Below, in pieces: positions 34,986 through 43,716 of a DNA stretch of 64,000 bases; positions within the stretch are counted from its first letter, which is position 1; each line of letters starts with the position of its first letter. Origin of the DNA: Paenibacillus phytohabitans. GTDB lineage: Bacteria; Bacillota; Bacilli; Paenibacillales; Paenibacillaceae. The position numbers and the translations under genes were made by a program. Location: the NCBI RefSeq assembly GCF_013141775.1, contig NZ_WHOB01000052.1:1-64000 (forward strand). The letters are read 5' to 3'. The notes beneath the pieces are model-generated. The model was given only the letters and a program-made list of their open reading frames with translations, was not told the DNA's origin and ran no database searches.

Positions 34986-35045
34986 AGCGAGAAATATAAG
35001 GATGATTGATAGAGTGAAACACATAAATCCTTATATTTAAATACA

Positions 35046-35340
35046 AAAAGACCCTTCGTCTCAAAGGACGAAAGGCCATTCTTTCGCGGTACCACCTTTG
35101 TTTCGCGCTAACAAAAAATAAACCCCCGCCTCAGACCCCTTACAGGTCCGTAAGCTTAGCGCGACACTCATGCAGATAACGGCTGCGTCCGGCCACATCC
35201 TAACCTGGTCTCCATATATATGGAGGCAAGCTCAGAAGGGCGACTCCGGGGCGACTTCGGGGGCTGCATCCTGCGGAAATTCACAGCAACTACAATTCCG
35301 CTCTCTGAAGGGCTGACCGCCTACTCTTCCCGTTCCCAGT
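35046..35340 (-). promoter_or_regulatory. T-box leader controlling valS
   Basis: The minus strand contains the hallmark T-box sequence AAAGGTGGTACCGCGAAAG (35081-35099), which pairs with the uncharged tRNA acceptor end. It is followed by a terminator stem (GGCCTTTCGTCC / GACGAAGGGTC, 35050-35075) and a T run (35046-35050). Upstream, the roughly 200 nt have room for Stem I and Stem II/IIA-B (paired CTCCATATATATGGAG near 35212-35227). The ligand should be tRNA-Val from the gene served. I did not locate the specifier codon with certainty. Confidence 0.93.
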
Positions 35341-35367
35341 CTTTATGCTAGTTATTACTTATGTCAA
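35340..35367 (-). promoter_or_regulatory. Candidate promoter of the valS T-box transcript
   Basis: Minus strand: perfect -35 TTGACA (35362-35367), a 16-nt spacer and a weak -10 TAAAGA (35340-35345). It is placed just before the T-box leader. Confidence 0.5.
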
Positions 35368-35509
35368 TAATACATTCAGTCCTATTCCTAGTCAACCAGC
35401 ATACACACAAAGGGCAGAGTTTATACCGCCCGGTTCAAAAAACTGTCTAACGGAGTTGTACACACAGGGCTAACAGAGTTAAATACACAGAGAGCCGCCC
35501 ATCTACCGC

Positions 35510-36160
35510 TTACTTCCCGCTCCAGATCACGTTGACGATATTGTAGCCTCCATAGCTGCCAGTTCCCAGGTAGGCGTCTAGCGTAACCGAAAACGTGCTT
35601 CCGGCATCGATAATCGAGAAGGCTTCCGCGGAGATCTCCTCGGATTTGGCGGTGGCGCCTTTGCGCACAAAATACTCTTTGTACGTATTGCCAAGCGTCT
35701 CCAGGTCCTGCTTCGTCAGATAGCTGAACGTCGCGGACGGCGTGCCGGTCGCCGAGCCTTCGATCAGATTGAATACTTTGGCATCGGACGGAAGCGGGAA
35801 GTCGGACGGCAGGCTCTTCGGACGCTGTACCGGTACCGCGGCCGGTTCCGGAGAGGACGTGCCAGGAGAAGCGGAGCCGCCGATGACGACCCGGCTGTTT
35901 GCGGCGTCATAAGTGACAGAGGTGTTCAGCGCTTCACTGATTGAGCGTACAGGAAGGTACGTTGTGCCATTGTATGTGATCGGGGCAAGCGTTTTACCGT
36001 TGCCGTCTTTCATCGCATAGACCTGACCGTTCACGATGATCCCGAGCTTGTAATTCAGCGATGCCCGAATCTCCTGCAGGTTGCCCGCGGCATAGACGCC
36101 GGCTGAAGCAGTCAGCGCCACGCCCAATGCGATCGCAGCTGCCGTCACTCTTTTCTTCAT
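35510..36160 (-). CDS. Secreted stalk-domain (copper amine oxidase N-terminal-like) protein
   Basis: 216 residues. A signal peptide (MKKRVTAAAIALGVALTASAGVYA) precedes a domain of the copper-amine-oxidase N-terminal type common in Paenibacillus exported proteins (VNGQVYAMKDGNGKTLAPITYNGTTYLPVRSISEALNTSVTYDAANSRVVIG, about 42-93). A Pro/Ser-rich linker and a C-terminal domain (about 110-216) of unknown type follow. The stalk domain binds no copper by itself. It probably aids surface display. GGGAGG precedes the ATG. Confidence 0.8.
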   Translation of the reverse strand: MKKRVTAAAIALGVALTASAGVYAAGNLQEIRASLNYKLGIIVNGQVYAMKDGNGKTLAPITYNGTTYLPVRSISEALNTSVTYDAANSRVVIGGSASPGTSSPEPAAVPVQRPKSLPSDFPLPSDAKVFNLIEGSATGTPSATFSYLTKQDLETLGNTYKEYFVRKGATAKSEEISAEAFSIIDAGSTFSVTLDAYLGTGSYGGYNIVNVIWSGK

Positions 36161-36304
36161 AAATATCCCATCCTCCCAAGAAGTAGTGTATACCGGCGCA
36201 CAGCTGGTTGAATCTGCAAGTACATAAGCCGATAGTGACCATTAACCCTGCCTAAGCGAATATGAACCCGCAACAGGCCGGGCCAAGATATATATACCCT
36301 ATGT

Positions 36305-36354
36305 AAAAAAATAAGGCTGCCCCAAGCAGCCATGTCATGGCTTGTGGGACAGCC
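36305..36354 (-). terminator. Terminator after spoVID
   Basis: The minus-strand stem GGCTGTCCCA / TTGGGGCAGCC encloses a second hairpin (GCCATGACATGGC) and is followed by a TTATTTTTTT tail. Confidence 0.85.
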
Positions 36355-36389
36355 CCCCTGCAACTTCCTCCCGCATTCCCCGGTCCATC

Positions 36390-37775
36390 CTAGGGAATAT
36401 ACAAAACCTGGCCTTCTTCTACATTCTGTCCGGAGAGCCGGTTATACATGGACAGCTCTCTGGTACTGAGCTGATATTTCTCGGCAATCGTATCCAGCGT
36501 TTCTTCCCGCTGGACGATGCAGAGCCGCACTTTGCGGAATAGCTCTGTACCGCCAAGGCCGCCGATGAACCGGCTTTTCCATTCGGTATCATTCCCTGCC
36601 TCAGGAATAACCGCCGCTTTGGAGGCTACCTCCTCGGAATGGAGAATCTCCTGCTCCTTGCGCGCACGGCTGGAGCTGAGCAGCGAAGAGAAGGTCAATG
36701 GCTCCTGCTCGGCAATTGCCGGATCTTTTTTGCTGCCCAGCGCAATCTTGAGATCCTGCTTCTCCTCCTGGGGAGGTAAGAATTCCTCGGACACGAAGCT
36801 CTCATTGTCTATAGCCTGAACCTCTTCAGGCACTTCTTCATTCTCGGCCAGCACTGCTGCATCATCACTGGCTGCGGATGTGAATACCGGCTCTGCCTGA
36901 TTGACTGCATGAAGACTGGCAGTACCCCAATGATCCACAGTATTCAACGCGGCTGTCCCCGTCTGGAAACCGGCCTCCTCCGTACCTGCCTTGAACGAAT
37001 CATTTACCGCAGCAGGCTCTTCTGTCTTCTCCCGGGAAGGAAGAAAATGACTGGAGACCGGCTCAGCCGCAGATTTGCTGTAGCTCTGCCCGGAATCCGC
37101 TGTTCCGGATGGAAAGGTTGCGGGTGAGGAATCCAGGCTATGCGTTCTTACCTTGGGTTCCTTGTCCTTCAACTGAGCGGATACTAAGGCCGAAGGCTGA
37201 GTGTATAAAGAGCCTTCCAGGAATAGCGGATTACCCGCGGCTTCCACGGAATCCGCATATTCCTGATCCTCCACTGAAACCTCCGCGACACCTTCCCCGT
37301 AGGTCCAGAGCGAATTTTCATATAGCGCATCATTCTCCGGCCCGCGGTTATCCGCTTCAGCCTCAGGGGAGTAGGCTACTGTATATTCCTCCTGCTGCCA
37401 GGCCGGCTGGGCATCCGCGTTTCCGATTCCGCGCAGCGAGAGGACCCCTGTTATGTTGACGGTTCGCATTGTAAGCAGGTCAATATCGAAATTCTCGATC
37501 TCAACCCCTATGTCTTCAAGTGAGCTGACCCGGGTCAGCGGGACTGTGATTTCAACAGGAATCGCATGCTCCAGACGCTGTGTGCGATCATCTTCCCCCC
37601 GGTAGAGTCCGGTGAGCAGCAGTTGCCCGTGCAATTCCGCCCGGTCCTCCCGCTGGATTACCTGGATGTCGGGAATCAGCTCGACTTCCTCCAGCTCAGC
37701 TATTCCCGGAAGCTCTTCCGAAAGGTGAATGCGTTCATAAATATCAAACCGCAAGCCGTGTGACTGGTCAAACAC
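36390..37775 (-). CDS. spoVID: Stage VI sporulation protein D, SpoVID
   Basis: 461 residues from GTG at 37775 with AAGGAGG nine bases upstream. The N-terminal domain (about 1-125: GLRFDIYERIHLSEELPGI, the strand pattern of LHGQLLLTGLY, and HAIPVEITVPLTRVSSLEDIGVEIENFD) drives spore coat encasement. A long acidic, low-complexity middle (about 130-400) follows. The C-terminal LysM domain (VRLCIVQREETLDTIAEKYQLSTRELSMYNRLSG…GQVLYIP) closely resembles the B. subtilis SpoVID end. It normally recruits SafA, whose homologue lies at 379-1893. Position between the hem cluster and valS matches B. subtilis. Confidence 0.92.
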   Translation of the reverse strand: MFDQSHGLRFDIYERIHLSEELPGIAELEEVELIPDIQVIQREDRAELHGQLLLTGLYRGEDDRTQRLEHAIPVEITVPLTRVSSLEDIGVEIENFDIDLLTMRTVNITGVLSLRGIGNADAQPAWQQEEYTVAYSPEAEADNRGPENDALYENSLWTYGEGVAEVSVEDQEYADSVEAAGNPLFLEGSLYTQPSALVSAQLKDKEPKVRTHSLDSSPATFPSGTADSGQSYSKSAAEPVSSHFLPSREKTEEPAAVNDSFKAGTEEAGFQTGTAALNTVDHWGTASLHAVNQAEPVFTSAASDDAAVLAENEEVPEEVQAIDNESFVSEEFLPPQEEKQDLKIALGSKKDPAIAEQEPLTFSSLLSSSRARKEQEILHSEEVASKAAVIPEAGNDTEWKSRFIGGLGGTELFRKVRLCIVQREETLDTIAEKYQLSTRELSMYNRLSGQNVEEGQVLYIP

Positions 37776-37912
37776 GGGAAATGTCCTCCTTCTTGGCATA
37801 ATCTATCCCTGAGACAAGCCCAGAGCATAAGCCCAAAATGTTACTCCACTCATGTATATGCTTCAATCAGGAAGGCATGACAACTTTGCCGCCTACTTCG
37901 GCGGACAGGAAT
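37776..37912. other. Short spacer between the glycosyltransferase and spoVID
   Basis: 137 nt. Apart from the spoVID ribosome site (near 37785-37790) I see a small CCGCC / GGCGG hairpin at about 37890-37904 with no T tract, and no clear promoter. A sporulation-sigma promoter for spoVID is expected here. Confidence 0.35.
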
Positions 37913-39334
37913 TTATTTCGGATCGGTGAGTACCGTAAGAGGGTCAGGAATGGAATAATCCTGCGGGAGCCTTGCCCGCATGCTCGCCGCAAGCGGAATG
38001 CCGGGATACATCGCATTCAGCACATCGGCCGGATGGAAGGCTCCGGGAACGGGTCCTGCCGCCGGCTCTGCTCCCAAGGTGGAACGGACTGCCGGGCTTT
38101 GTACGCTCTCCCGCATACTTATGGCTTTACGGTATACATTCAGCGTTCCGGCCGCCATGACATCCAGTGAACGGCTGCGCTGCGCCCACTCCCTTGCCTG
38201 GAAGCCGGTACGTACTCTCAGCTCCTCATTATCCAGCAGCTGTTCCAGCAGCCCGGCCAGCCGGGCGGCATCACCGGGCGGAACGATCCAGCCGGTCTCC
38301 CCGTGGCGGACCATTTCCGGCATACCTGAAGTGCCGGCAACAATCGGGGCAATGCCTGCAAGCTGAGCCTCGGTGACCGAGAACGGCTGAGTATCCTGCA
38401 GGGAAGGCTGTACATAAATATCAGCCTCGCTTAGTGCTGCCGGAATATTATCCAGCTTCCCGGCAAAACGGATATGCTCCAGAATCCCAAGCTGGCGCGC
38501 CTGTTCCCTGAGCTCTTCCAGCAGGCTGCCTATGCCGGCCACTACACAGGTCCAGTCTGAGCGGTGCTTCTGCAGCATTCCCAGAGCCTCGATCAGCACA
38601 TGCACACCTTTGATATATTCGAGGCGTCCGGCATACATGATTACTTTGGTTCCGCCTCCGATCTTAAGCGGTGAAGGCTTCGCCGCCCTGGCCGCATACT
38701 GCTCCAGATTCACTCCATACGGCAAAGTATGAATCCGTTCTCTGCTTACACCGAGCTCCTGGGTCAGCTGACCAATCCAGTTCGAAGAGACCATAATCAA
38801 GTCAGCCGACCGGGCCGCGAGCGCCTCCATCCGCCGGAAATACCGCCAGATCGGCCGGCGCTCATATTCCTCGCGGGTAAGTTCAGGCTCAAGCCCTTTG
38901 TATTCATAATAAGCTTCCCGGGACAATGCCCCGTGCACACTGGAGACAAGAGGAACCGGACGGCGCATAATCCGCCGCAGCGCGTAGGAGGCAATGGGGT
39001 CCTGGGCATGAATGACATCGTAATTCTCCAGCCCCAGAACCGCCGCTCCACCCTCAAATACATAACGCCCCAGCTCAAAGCTGAATATCCCATGCTCCAG
39101 ATGCAGATGCGGGAATAAGGTAATATCGAGGTGCGGGAGCAGCAGGGTATAGAAAGCTTTTTTATCAAAAGAAGCATTCTGCCCGAGCAAATACAAGGTG
39201 TTGTTCTCCACATGGCTTCCCATGAGTGTAACGGAGTGTCCCTGTTCGCTCAGCTTATCGGCAAGCTGTTTCATATACGTCCAGATCCCGCCCATATTGG
39301 TAAGGCCCCAGTAGGTAACCAGCAATATTTTCAT
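37913..39334 (-). CDS. GT4 family glycosyltransferase
   Basis: 473 residues from the ATG starting MKILLVTYWGLTNMGGIWTY (GAGAGGAAGTT upstream). GT-B fold: N-terminal acceptor half with GGIWTYMKQLADKLSEQGH, then IMYAGRLEYIKGVHVLIEAL (about 230-249) and the donor-site PSLQDTQPFSVTEAQLAGIAPIVAG (about 306-330), which holds the E-x7-E pattern. The last 50 residues are an unusual Pro/Ala-rich tail (about 415-473). It sits just upstream of spoVID, so a role in spore or cell-surface glycosylation is possible but unproven. Confidence 0.88.
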   Translation of the reverse strand: MKILLVTYWGLTNMGGIWTYMKQLADKLSEQGHSVTLMGSHVENNTLYLLGQNASFDKKAFYTLLLPHLDITLFPHLHLEHGIFSFELGRYVFEGGAAVLGLENYDVIHAQDPIASYALRRIMRRPVPLVSSVHGALSREAYYEYKGLEPELTREEYERRPIWRYFRRMEALAARSADLIMVSSNWIGQLTQELGVSRERIHTLPYGVNLEQYAARAAKPSPLKIGGGTKVIMYAGRLEYIKGVHVLIEALGMLQKHRSDWTCVVAGIGSLLEELREQARQLGILEHIRFAGKLDNIPAALSEADIYVQPSLQDTQPFSVTEAQLAGIAPIVAGTSGMPEMVRHGETGWIVPPGDAARLAGLLEQLLDNEELRVRTGFQAREWAQRSRSLDVMAAGTLNVYRKAISMRESVQSPAVRSTLGAEPAAGPVPGAFHPADVLNAMYPGIPLAASMRARLPQDYSIPDPLTVLTDPK

Positions 39335-39531
39335 AACTTCCTCTCCCCGGCTTATAGATTCACTTCTGCACGAGAGCAGACGGCTCCACATTAACAAAGT
39401 ATTATATGACCGCTGCCGGATATAGGACATGGGTGTATGGTTCAATCTATAAAAATTCCAAAATAACTTTATAATCAAAAAACGTCTTTTCGGTTATAAT
39501 CGGTATAAATCCTGAAAGGAAAACTTCTGTC

Positions 39532-40773
39532 ATGTCTAAAGCACGGGTATTTGACCTTTCCCTGTTTGCCGCTTCCGTTGCTATAGCTTTCATTCCCAAA
39601 CATGCTATAGTTCTGGACTATACATATATCAAGGCGCTGGTGCTCTATACGCTCTTCTCCAGCTTCTACTTTCAACTGCGCATCGTGACCCGGAGCGGGA
39701 ATTCTACAATCGATTATGCTATCAGCTATACCTCTTCGTTCGGAATTTTCGCCGGACCGCTAGGCACCTTTCTGTTCGAAACCGTATACCGCTTCATTGT
39801 GTTTTTCTATAAAAAGAAGACAAAAACCGCCGATCCCGGCGAATTTCTCGATACCTTCTACAACATCGGGTCCTTCACACTGGGCGGCTCGGCCGCGTAT
39901 TATCTGTACACTGTGCTTCACCCTTTTGCGGAGAGATTTCCGCTCGGATACTGGCTCCTGTTTCTCCTGGTCGTCTGTGTCACCACATTGCTGTCCTCCA
40001 CGTTCCTGATCATAACCTTCGCGCTCTCTGGAGACATCAAGACACGTAAGGAAGCCCGTCACCTGCTGTTCCGGAGCCGTAACCTGCTTGATTTCAGCAA
40101 GGTAGCCCTGACCAATGCGCTGCTCCTGCGCCTGCTGCAAATGGAGAAATGGGAAATGCTGATTGCCCTCTTCCTGCTCAATTACATCGTCAGCCTCTCC
40201 TTCTATTCCAAATCGCAAAGCGCCCAGCACAAATATGAACGCGACAAGTTCGAGCAGATGGCTTACCGCGACTTCCTGACAGGAACCTATAACCGGGCCC
40301 ACATGGACAAGATGATGAAGGAGCTGAACCAGAGCGGGGAATATATCGGAATTGTAGTGGCGGATATCGACCGTTTCAAAAAAATCAACGATTCCTTCAA
40401 CCACGCCGTCGGTGACCGCATCATTATTGACTTTGCGGATACACTGAAGCGATTTCTGCAGGAGGAAGACATCCTGTTCCGCAGCGGCGGGGAAGAGTTC
40501 ACCGTGTTCCTCAGGAACAGAACCTTTGAGGAGTGCCAGTCACAGATTCAGGCAATCCTGGACAGCCTTCACGGACACAGCGTAGCCGCAGAATTCGAGG
40601 AACAGATGATCCGCGTGCCGTATTCCGCCTCTTTCGGACTGTACTATTACAAGGCAGACCCCGGCCAGAAGACTTCTATGGAAAAAGGCTATGTCTACGC
40701 CGACCAGCTTCTGCTTGAATCCAAAAAACTCGGCCGCAACCGGCTCTCGTACCGCAATGACCTTCGTCCGTAG
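39532..40773 (+). CDS. Membrane-bound GGDEF diguanylate cyclase
   Basis: 413 residues on the plus strand, against the prevailing direction. Five or six membrane helices (about 8-220, with a G/P-rich turn ISYTSSFGIFAGPLGTF like the 5TM-LYT sensor class) are followed by a coiled linker and a GGDEF domain: VADIDRFKKINDSFNHAVGDRI and the intact GGEEF signature near 320. Distinct from the paired GGDEF genes at 26-29 kb. Ends in a bidirectional terminator shared with the metallopeptidase gene. Confidence 0.9.
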   Translation: MSKARVFDLSLFAASVAIAFIPKHAIVLDYTYIKALVLYTLFSSFYFQLRIVTRSGNSTIDYAISYTSSFGIFAGPLGTFLFETVYRFIVFFYKKKTKTADPGEFLDTFYNIGSFTLGGSAAYYLYTVLHPFAERFPLGYWLLFLLVVCVTTLLSSTFLIITFALSGDIKTRKEARHLLFRSRNLLDFSKVALTNALLLRLLQMEKWEMLIALFLLNYIVSLSFYSKSQSAQHKYERDKFEQMAYRDFLTGTYNRAHMDKMMKELNQSGEYIGIVVADIDRFKKINDSFNHAVGDRIIIDFADTLKRFLQEEDILFRSGGEEFTVFLRNRTFEECQSQIQAILDSLHGHSVAAEFEEQMIRVPYSASFGLYYYKADPGQKTSMEKGYVYADQLLLESKKLGRNRLSYRNDLRP

Positions 40774-40840
40774 CCGGACTTTAGAACGGTGAAGATCAGG
40801 TACGGGAGCGCTGTGTATTGCAACAAATGAACAATAACGC

Positions 40841-40880
40841 AAAGCAGCGATCCTCCAATGACCAAGAGAATCGCTGCTTT
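40841..40880. terminator. Bidirectional terminator between convergent genes
   Basis: The stem AAAGCAGCGAT / ATCGCTGCTTT reads in both directions between the plus-strand GGDEF gene and the minus-strand metallopeptidase gene. T-rich flanks are short, so efficiency is uncertain. Confidence 0.65.
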
Positions 40881-40988
40881 ATTGACATTTAAAGCTTTTG
40901 AGAAGACAGAGGGCCTGTCTTCGCCAGTAAAAACCAACATTGGGACGGATACGCTTGCCTCTACCGTTCAGTATCTACAGCTTAGTCT

Positions 40989-41846
40989 CTACAGCTCAGT
41001 GGCATTAAAAGTATCTCCGCCTTCAATGGTGCCGGAGTTGAACCCTTTGTAGAACCAGCGTTTGCGCTGCTCGGAGGTGCCGTGAGTGAAGCTGTCAGGC
41101 ACCACATAGCCTTGTGCCCGCTTCTGGATCGTGTCGTCCCCCACCGCGCTCGCCGCGGTTAAGGCTTCCTCCAGATCCCCTTCCTCCAGCAGGTTCATTC
41201 CTTGGGCATGCTTCGCCCATACCCCGGCATAATAATCGGCCTGCAGCTCAAAGCGGACCTGAACTTTGTTGAATTCGGTCTCGCTCAGGCTCTGGCGCAG
41301 TGAATTCAGCTGCTCGGAAGCCCCCAGTAGTGTCTGCACATGATGACCTACCTCATGGGCAATTACATAAGCCATGGCGAAATCGCCCGGCGCATTGAAT
41401 TGCTGCTGCAGCTCGTCGTAGAAGCTGAGATCGATATACAGCTTTGCGTCCCCGGGGCAATAGAACGGCCCGACTGCCGAACTGGCGGTTCCGCAGGCAG
41501 AGTCCACGCTGCCGTTATAGAGTACCAGCGTAGGATCCTGGTACGTTTTCCCCTGCTCCTGGAAGACCTCGGACCAGACATCCTCGGTATCTGCGAGTAC
41601 GACAGACACAAATTCCGACAATTCCTTCTCCTGCGCTGTCTGCTCATATGGTGCGTTAGAGCTGGTGCTGGAGCCTGTGGAAGTCAGATTGCCCATAATG
41701 TCACCGATATTCCCGCCGCTCAGCAGCGTAACGATCACCACAATAATAATCCCGCTAATTCCGCCGCCAATCAGCTTGCCGCCTCCGCCTCGGCTTCCTC
41801 TGCGGTCTTCTACATTCGAACTGCCTCTTCTGCCCTGCCATTTCAT
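40989..41846 (-). CDS. Neutral zinc metallopeptidase, YpfJ family
   Basis: 285 residues. Begins MKWQGRRGSSNVEDRRG, the family's usual opening, then one Gly-rich membrane segment (about 24-45), and an outside domain with the zinc motif HEVGHHVQ near 170 and the downstream ELQADYYAGVWA glutamate ligand segment near 204. Putative membrane-anchored peptidase of unknown substrate. Complete. Confidence 0.92.
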   Translation of the reverse strand: MKWQGRRGSSNVEDRRGSRGGGGKLIGGGISGIIIVVIVTLLSGGNIGDIMGNLTSTGSSTSSNAPYEQTAQEKELSEFVSVVLADTEDVWSEVFQEQGKTYQDPTLVLYNGSVDSACGTASSAVGPFYCPGDAKLYIDLSFYDELQQQFNAPGDFAMAYVIAHEVGHHVQTLLGASEQLNSLRQSLSETEFNKVQVRFELQADYYAGVWAKHAQGMNLLEEGDLEEALTAASAVGDDTIQKRAQGYVVPDSFTHGTSEQRKRWFYKGFNSGTIEGGDTFNATEL

Positions 41847-41954
41847 GGCCCAACCCCCAGTTATGAATTCCGGTTTACAGGATGTATTTCATCTTAATAC
41901 TGTTATACCCATAAACGCAGGGGTCCCACTCGCCTCTCCCCGTAAAGCGGACAT

Positions 41955-41992
41955 AAAAAAGACTCCCGCACAGCCGCAGCCGTGAAGGAGTC
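41955..41992 (-). terminator. Terminator after the DAVSGAT protein gene
   Basis: The minus-strand stem GGACTCC / CGGGAGTC, with an inner GCTGCGGC pairing, is followed by six T. Confidence 0.88.
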
Positions 41993-42017
41993 CCGTAAGC
42001 AAATATTAAAAGGGCAA

Positions 42018-42572
42018 TTATTTGGCAGCTTTAGCAGCGTCCAAAATTGCTTTCAGATAGTTGGAGGTATCCACCAGAGTAGCACCGCTTACAGCATCAA
42101 CTACTTGCTCTGCGGATTTCTTGCTAAGCGTCATTTCAAGGGATTTGATTGTTTTACCTGTAGCGAATTTCTCAACGGCAGCAATGTTCTTGTCATAAGA
42201 AACTGTGGAGCCTGCTGCTTCAGCCATATGCTCGCTGTAGTATTTAGCGTTAGCTTTCTTGGAAGCCAGAACTACGTTAGGGTCTTTGTAGCCGTTCAGG
42301 CCAAAGTCTTTGTCGGAGTTAGGAACGCCAGTTGCTACATCTGTACCCAGGAATTGATAATCATCCAGCGAAGCTGCAACGATTACACCGTTCTGTACTA
42401 CAGCAACAGCTACTGTGAAGCATTTGGTACCATGGGCAGCCGCTTCCACCCGGCCTACCTTAAGTGGTGCGCTCGCTGCAGATGTTACACTGTTCAGGGC
42501 GCCGCTGTTGCCTACCCCTACAAGTGCCAACGAGATACCAGCTACGAGCATTAGTTTTGTTACTTTTTTCAC
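42018..42572 (-). CDS. Secreted protein with FMN-binding-like DAVSGAT motif
   Basis: 184 residues. A signal peptide (about 1-34) is followed by a compact domain ending QVVDAVSGATLVDTSNYLKAILDAAK (about 151-176). D-A-x-S-G-A-T is the motif on which FMN is covalently attached to Thr in the extracytoplasmic FMN_bind domain (for example in RnfG/NqrC and electron-transfer lipoproteins). There is no lipobox cysteine at the N terminus and no flavinyltransferase (ApbE) gene nearby, so flavin attachment is only possible, not shown. GTG start. Confidence 0.7.
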   Translation of the reverse strand: MKKVTKLMLVAGISLALVGVGNSGALNSVTSAASAPLKVGRVEAAAHGTKCFTVAVAVVQNGVIVAASLDDYQFLGTDVATGVPNSDKDFGLNGYKDPNVVLASKKANAKYYSEHMAEAAGSTVSYDKNIAAVEKFATGKTIKSLEMTLSKKSAEQVVDAVSGATLVDTSNYLKAILDAAKAAK

Positions 42573-42766
42573 AAAGATTCCCCCAGTTAATGTTATGAGA
42601 TACGCTTACATACTATATTTATCAATATATTGGATATCCGTCTGTTACAAATGTTACTAGTAAACTGCAAATAATTGGGATATGTAATTTTAACAGGGAA
42701 ATGAAGGGATAACTGGAGGTGAAACGCGCTAAAAAGCAGATCGCCCCCATAAAATCAGCAACAATT

Positions 42767-43204
42767 TCAGCTGCAATTCTCTTTCACAGTCACTTTATTA
42801 TTCGTTATCGTAACCTTGGAATATCCGGATAAAGATTCGGTGTAGGAGCATATTCCAACAGTTTGAGCTACCTCCGGCGCCCTTGGATCTGTATATTTCA
42901 GATAAATGCCCCCTTCGCCGCTTAAGCTAAGACGGGGTCTGATTTTGATTGTTTTTCCGCTGCTGAGCGTTTTCCCTAGTTCATCTGTGGAGGCACCGGC
43001 AGCTGCGTTCGTAACCACACCAGTCTCAAGGATGCTCAGATCAAAGTCTGACTCATTGTTTACTGTCACCTTGAAGCCCTGGAACTGGGCAGCCATACTC
43101 AAAATGCCGTATTTGCTGTTCAACTGTGCGGCCAGTATCAGTCCGGTGGCAATAACCGCTGCACCCAGTGCTGTTGCCAGGATTACTCTGCGATTGCGTC
43201 TCAT
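42767..43204 (-). CDS. Hypothetical single-pass membrane-anchored protein
   Basis: 145 residues from the ATG at 43204 (AAAGGAG upstream). An earlier in-frame start lacks a ribosome site. One N-terminal membrane helix (MRRNRRVILATALGAAVIATGLILAAQL) is followed by a beta-rich extracellular part (KVTVNNESDFDLSILETGVV, GGIYLKYTDPRAPEV). Three cysteines. Not recognised. It may be a small cell-surface protein. Confidence 0.65.
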   Translation of the reverse strand: MRRNRRVILATALGAAVIATGLILAAQLNSKYGILSMAAQFQGFKVTVNNESDFDLSILETGVVTNAAAGASTDELGKTLSSGKTIKIRPRLSLSGEGGIYLKYTDPRAPEVAQTVGICSYTESLSGYSKVTITNNKVTVKENCS

Positions 43205-43392
43205 AGACTCATCTCCTTTACAGTAAGACGAACAGCAACGCGGAAATGTATCAGCGGGACCCTGCGCTCCGCCGGAATATTTACAGCCGGATAGGCTTGG
43301 GTAACAGACCAGCAAGAGCTGGAGAAGAAATAGCGGCGTTGGCCTCGTTCTGCCAATCTCTGTCACTTCTATCAGACTCTTCTGCAGAAAGC

Positions 43393-43430
43393 AAAAAAAG
43401 CAGCAACCTCCTATGGGAGAATCGCTGCTT
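43393..43430 (-). terminator. Distal terminator downstream of rluA
   Basis: The minus-strand stem AAGCAGCGAT… / …GCTGCTT is followed by seven T. It lies 290 nt beyond the rluA stop, after the repeat array, so the array should be part of the hem-rluA mRNA. Confidence 0.75.
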
Positions 43431-43503
43431 GGTTAATTTACATAGCTTCGCGGATGACGATCAGCTGCTATATGAAATTCCATTTCAAATGGAAACTTGG
43501 TGA

Positions 43504-43689
43504 TAGTTGTATTATGTACAACTAAAAACAGCGAAAAGAGCTGCTTGCCGCTTATAACTGTATTCTGTACAACTAAATCCGCACGAATCGGTGAAAATCT
43601 TCTATAACCGGCAGTTTAATTGCACGAAATACAACTAAACGGATAACCGGTTACTAATCAGCCGATTTAGTTGTACAAAGTGCAATTAA
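43504..43689. repeat. Four-core hairpin repeat array, copy 1
   Basis: Four near-palindromic cores of the form TTTAGTTGTA-5 nt-TGCAATTAA start at 43504, 43555, 43615 and 43666, spaced 51, 60 and 51 nt. Core 1 (TAGTTGTA-TTATG-TACAACTA) is a perfect 8-bp hairpin. Cores 3 and 4 are inverted copies of each other. The spacers contain short hairpins such as CAGC/GCTG and CGG/CCG. Confidence 0.8.
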
Positions 43690-43716
43690 GCATGCCGCAT
43701 ACTCCTAGCCGTTATA

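Larger units (their letters stand above)
34882..35509. other. Gene-free region holding the valS T-box leader
   Basis: 628 nt. From right to left: a spacer after the stalk-domain gene, a possible promoter (35340-35367), the T-box leader (35046-35340), a 40-nt palindrome (34946-34985) and the valS ribosome site. Around 35411-35430 a weak GGGC / GCCC hairpin followed by TTTGTG could end the stalk-domain gene. Confidence 0.5.
43205..43716. other. Gene-free region with a terminator and a hairpin-repeat array
   Basis: 512 nt between the hypothetical gene and rluA. It holds a terminator (43393-43430), a palindrome TTCCATTTcAAATGGAA (43479-43495) and a four-copy array (43504-43689). No credible coding sequence. 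Confidence 0.7.

Noticed and set aside
33253..35040. A 595-codon plus-strand open frame opposite valS
   Set aside because: It mirrors valS in the antisense frame and crosses the T-box region. It has no ribosome site and no family-like sequence, while valS has complete catalytic motifs.
40989..41846. Mobile element or phage origin for the accessory genes at 40-43 kb
   Set aside because: No transposase, integrase, terminal inverted repeats or target duplications are visible around them.
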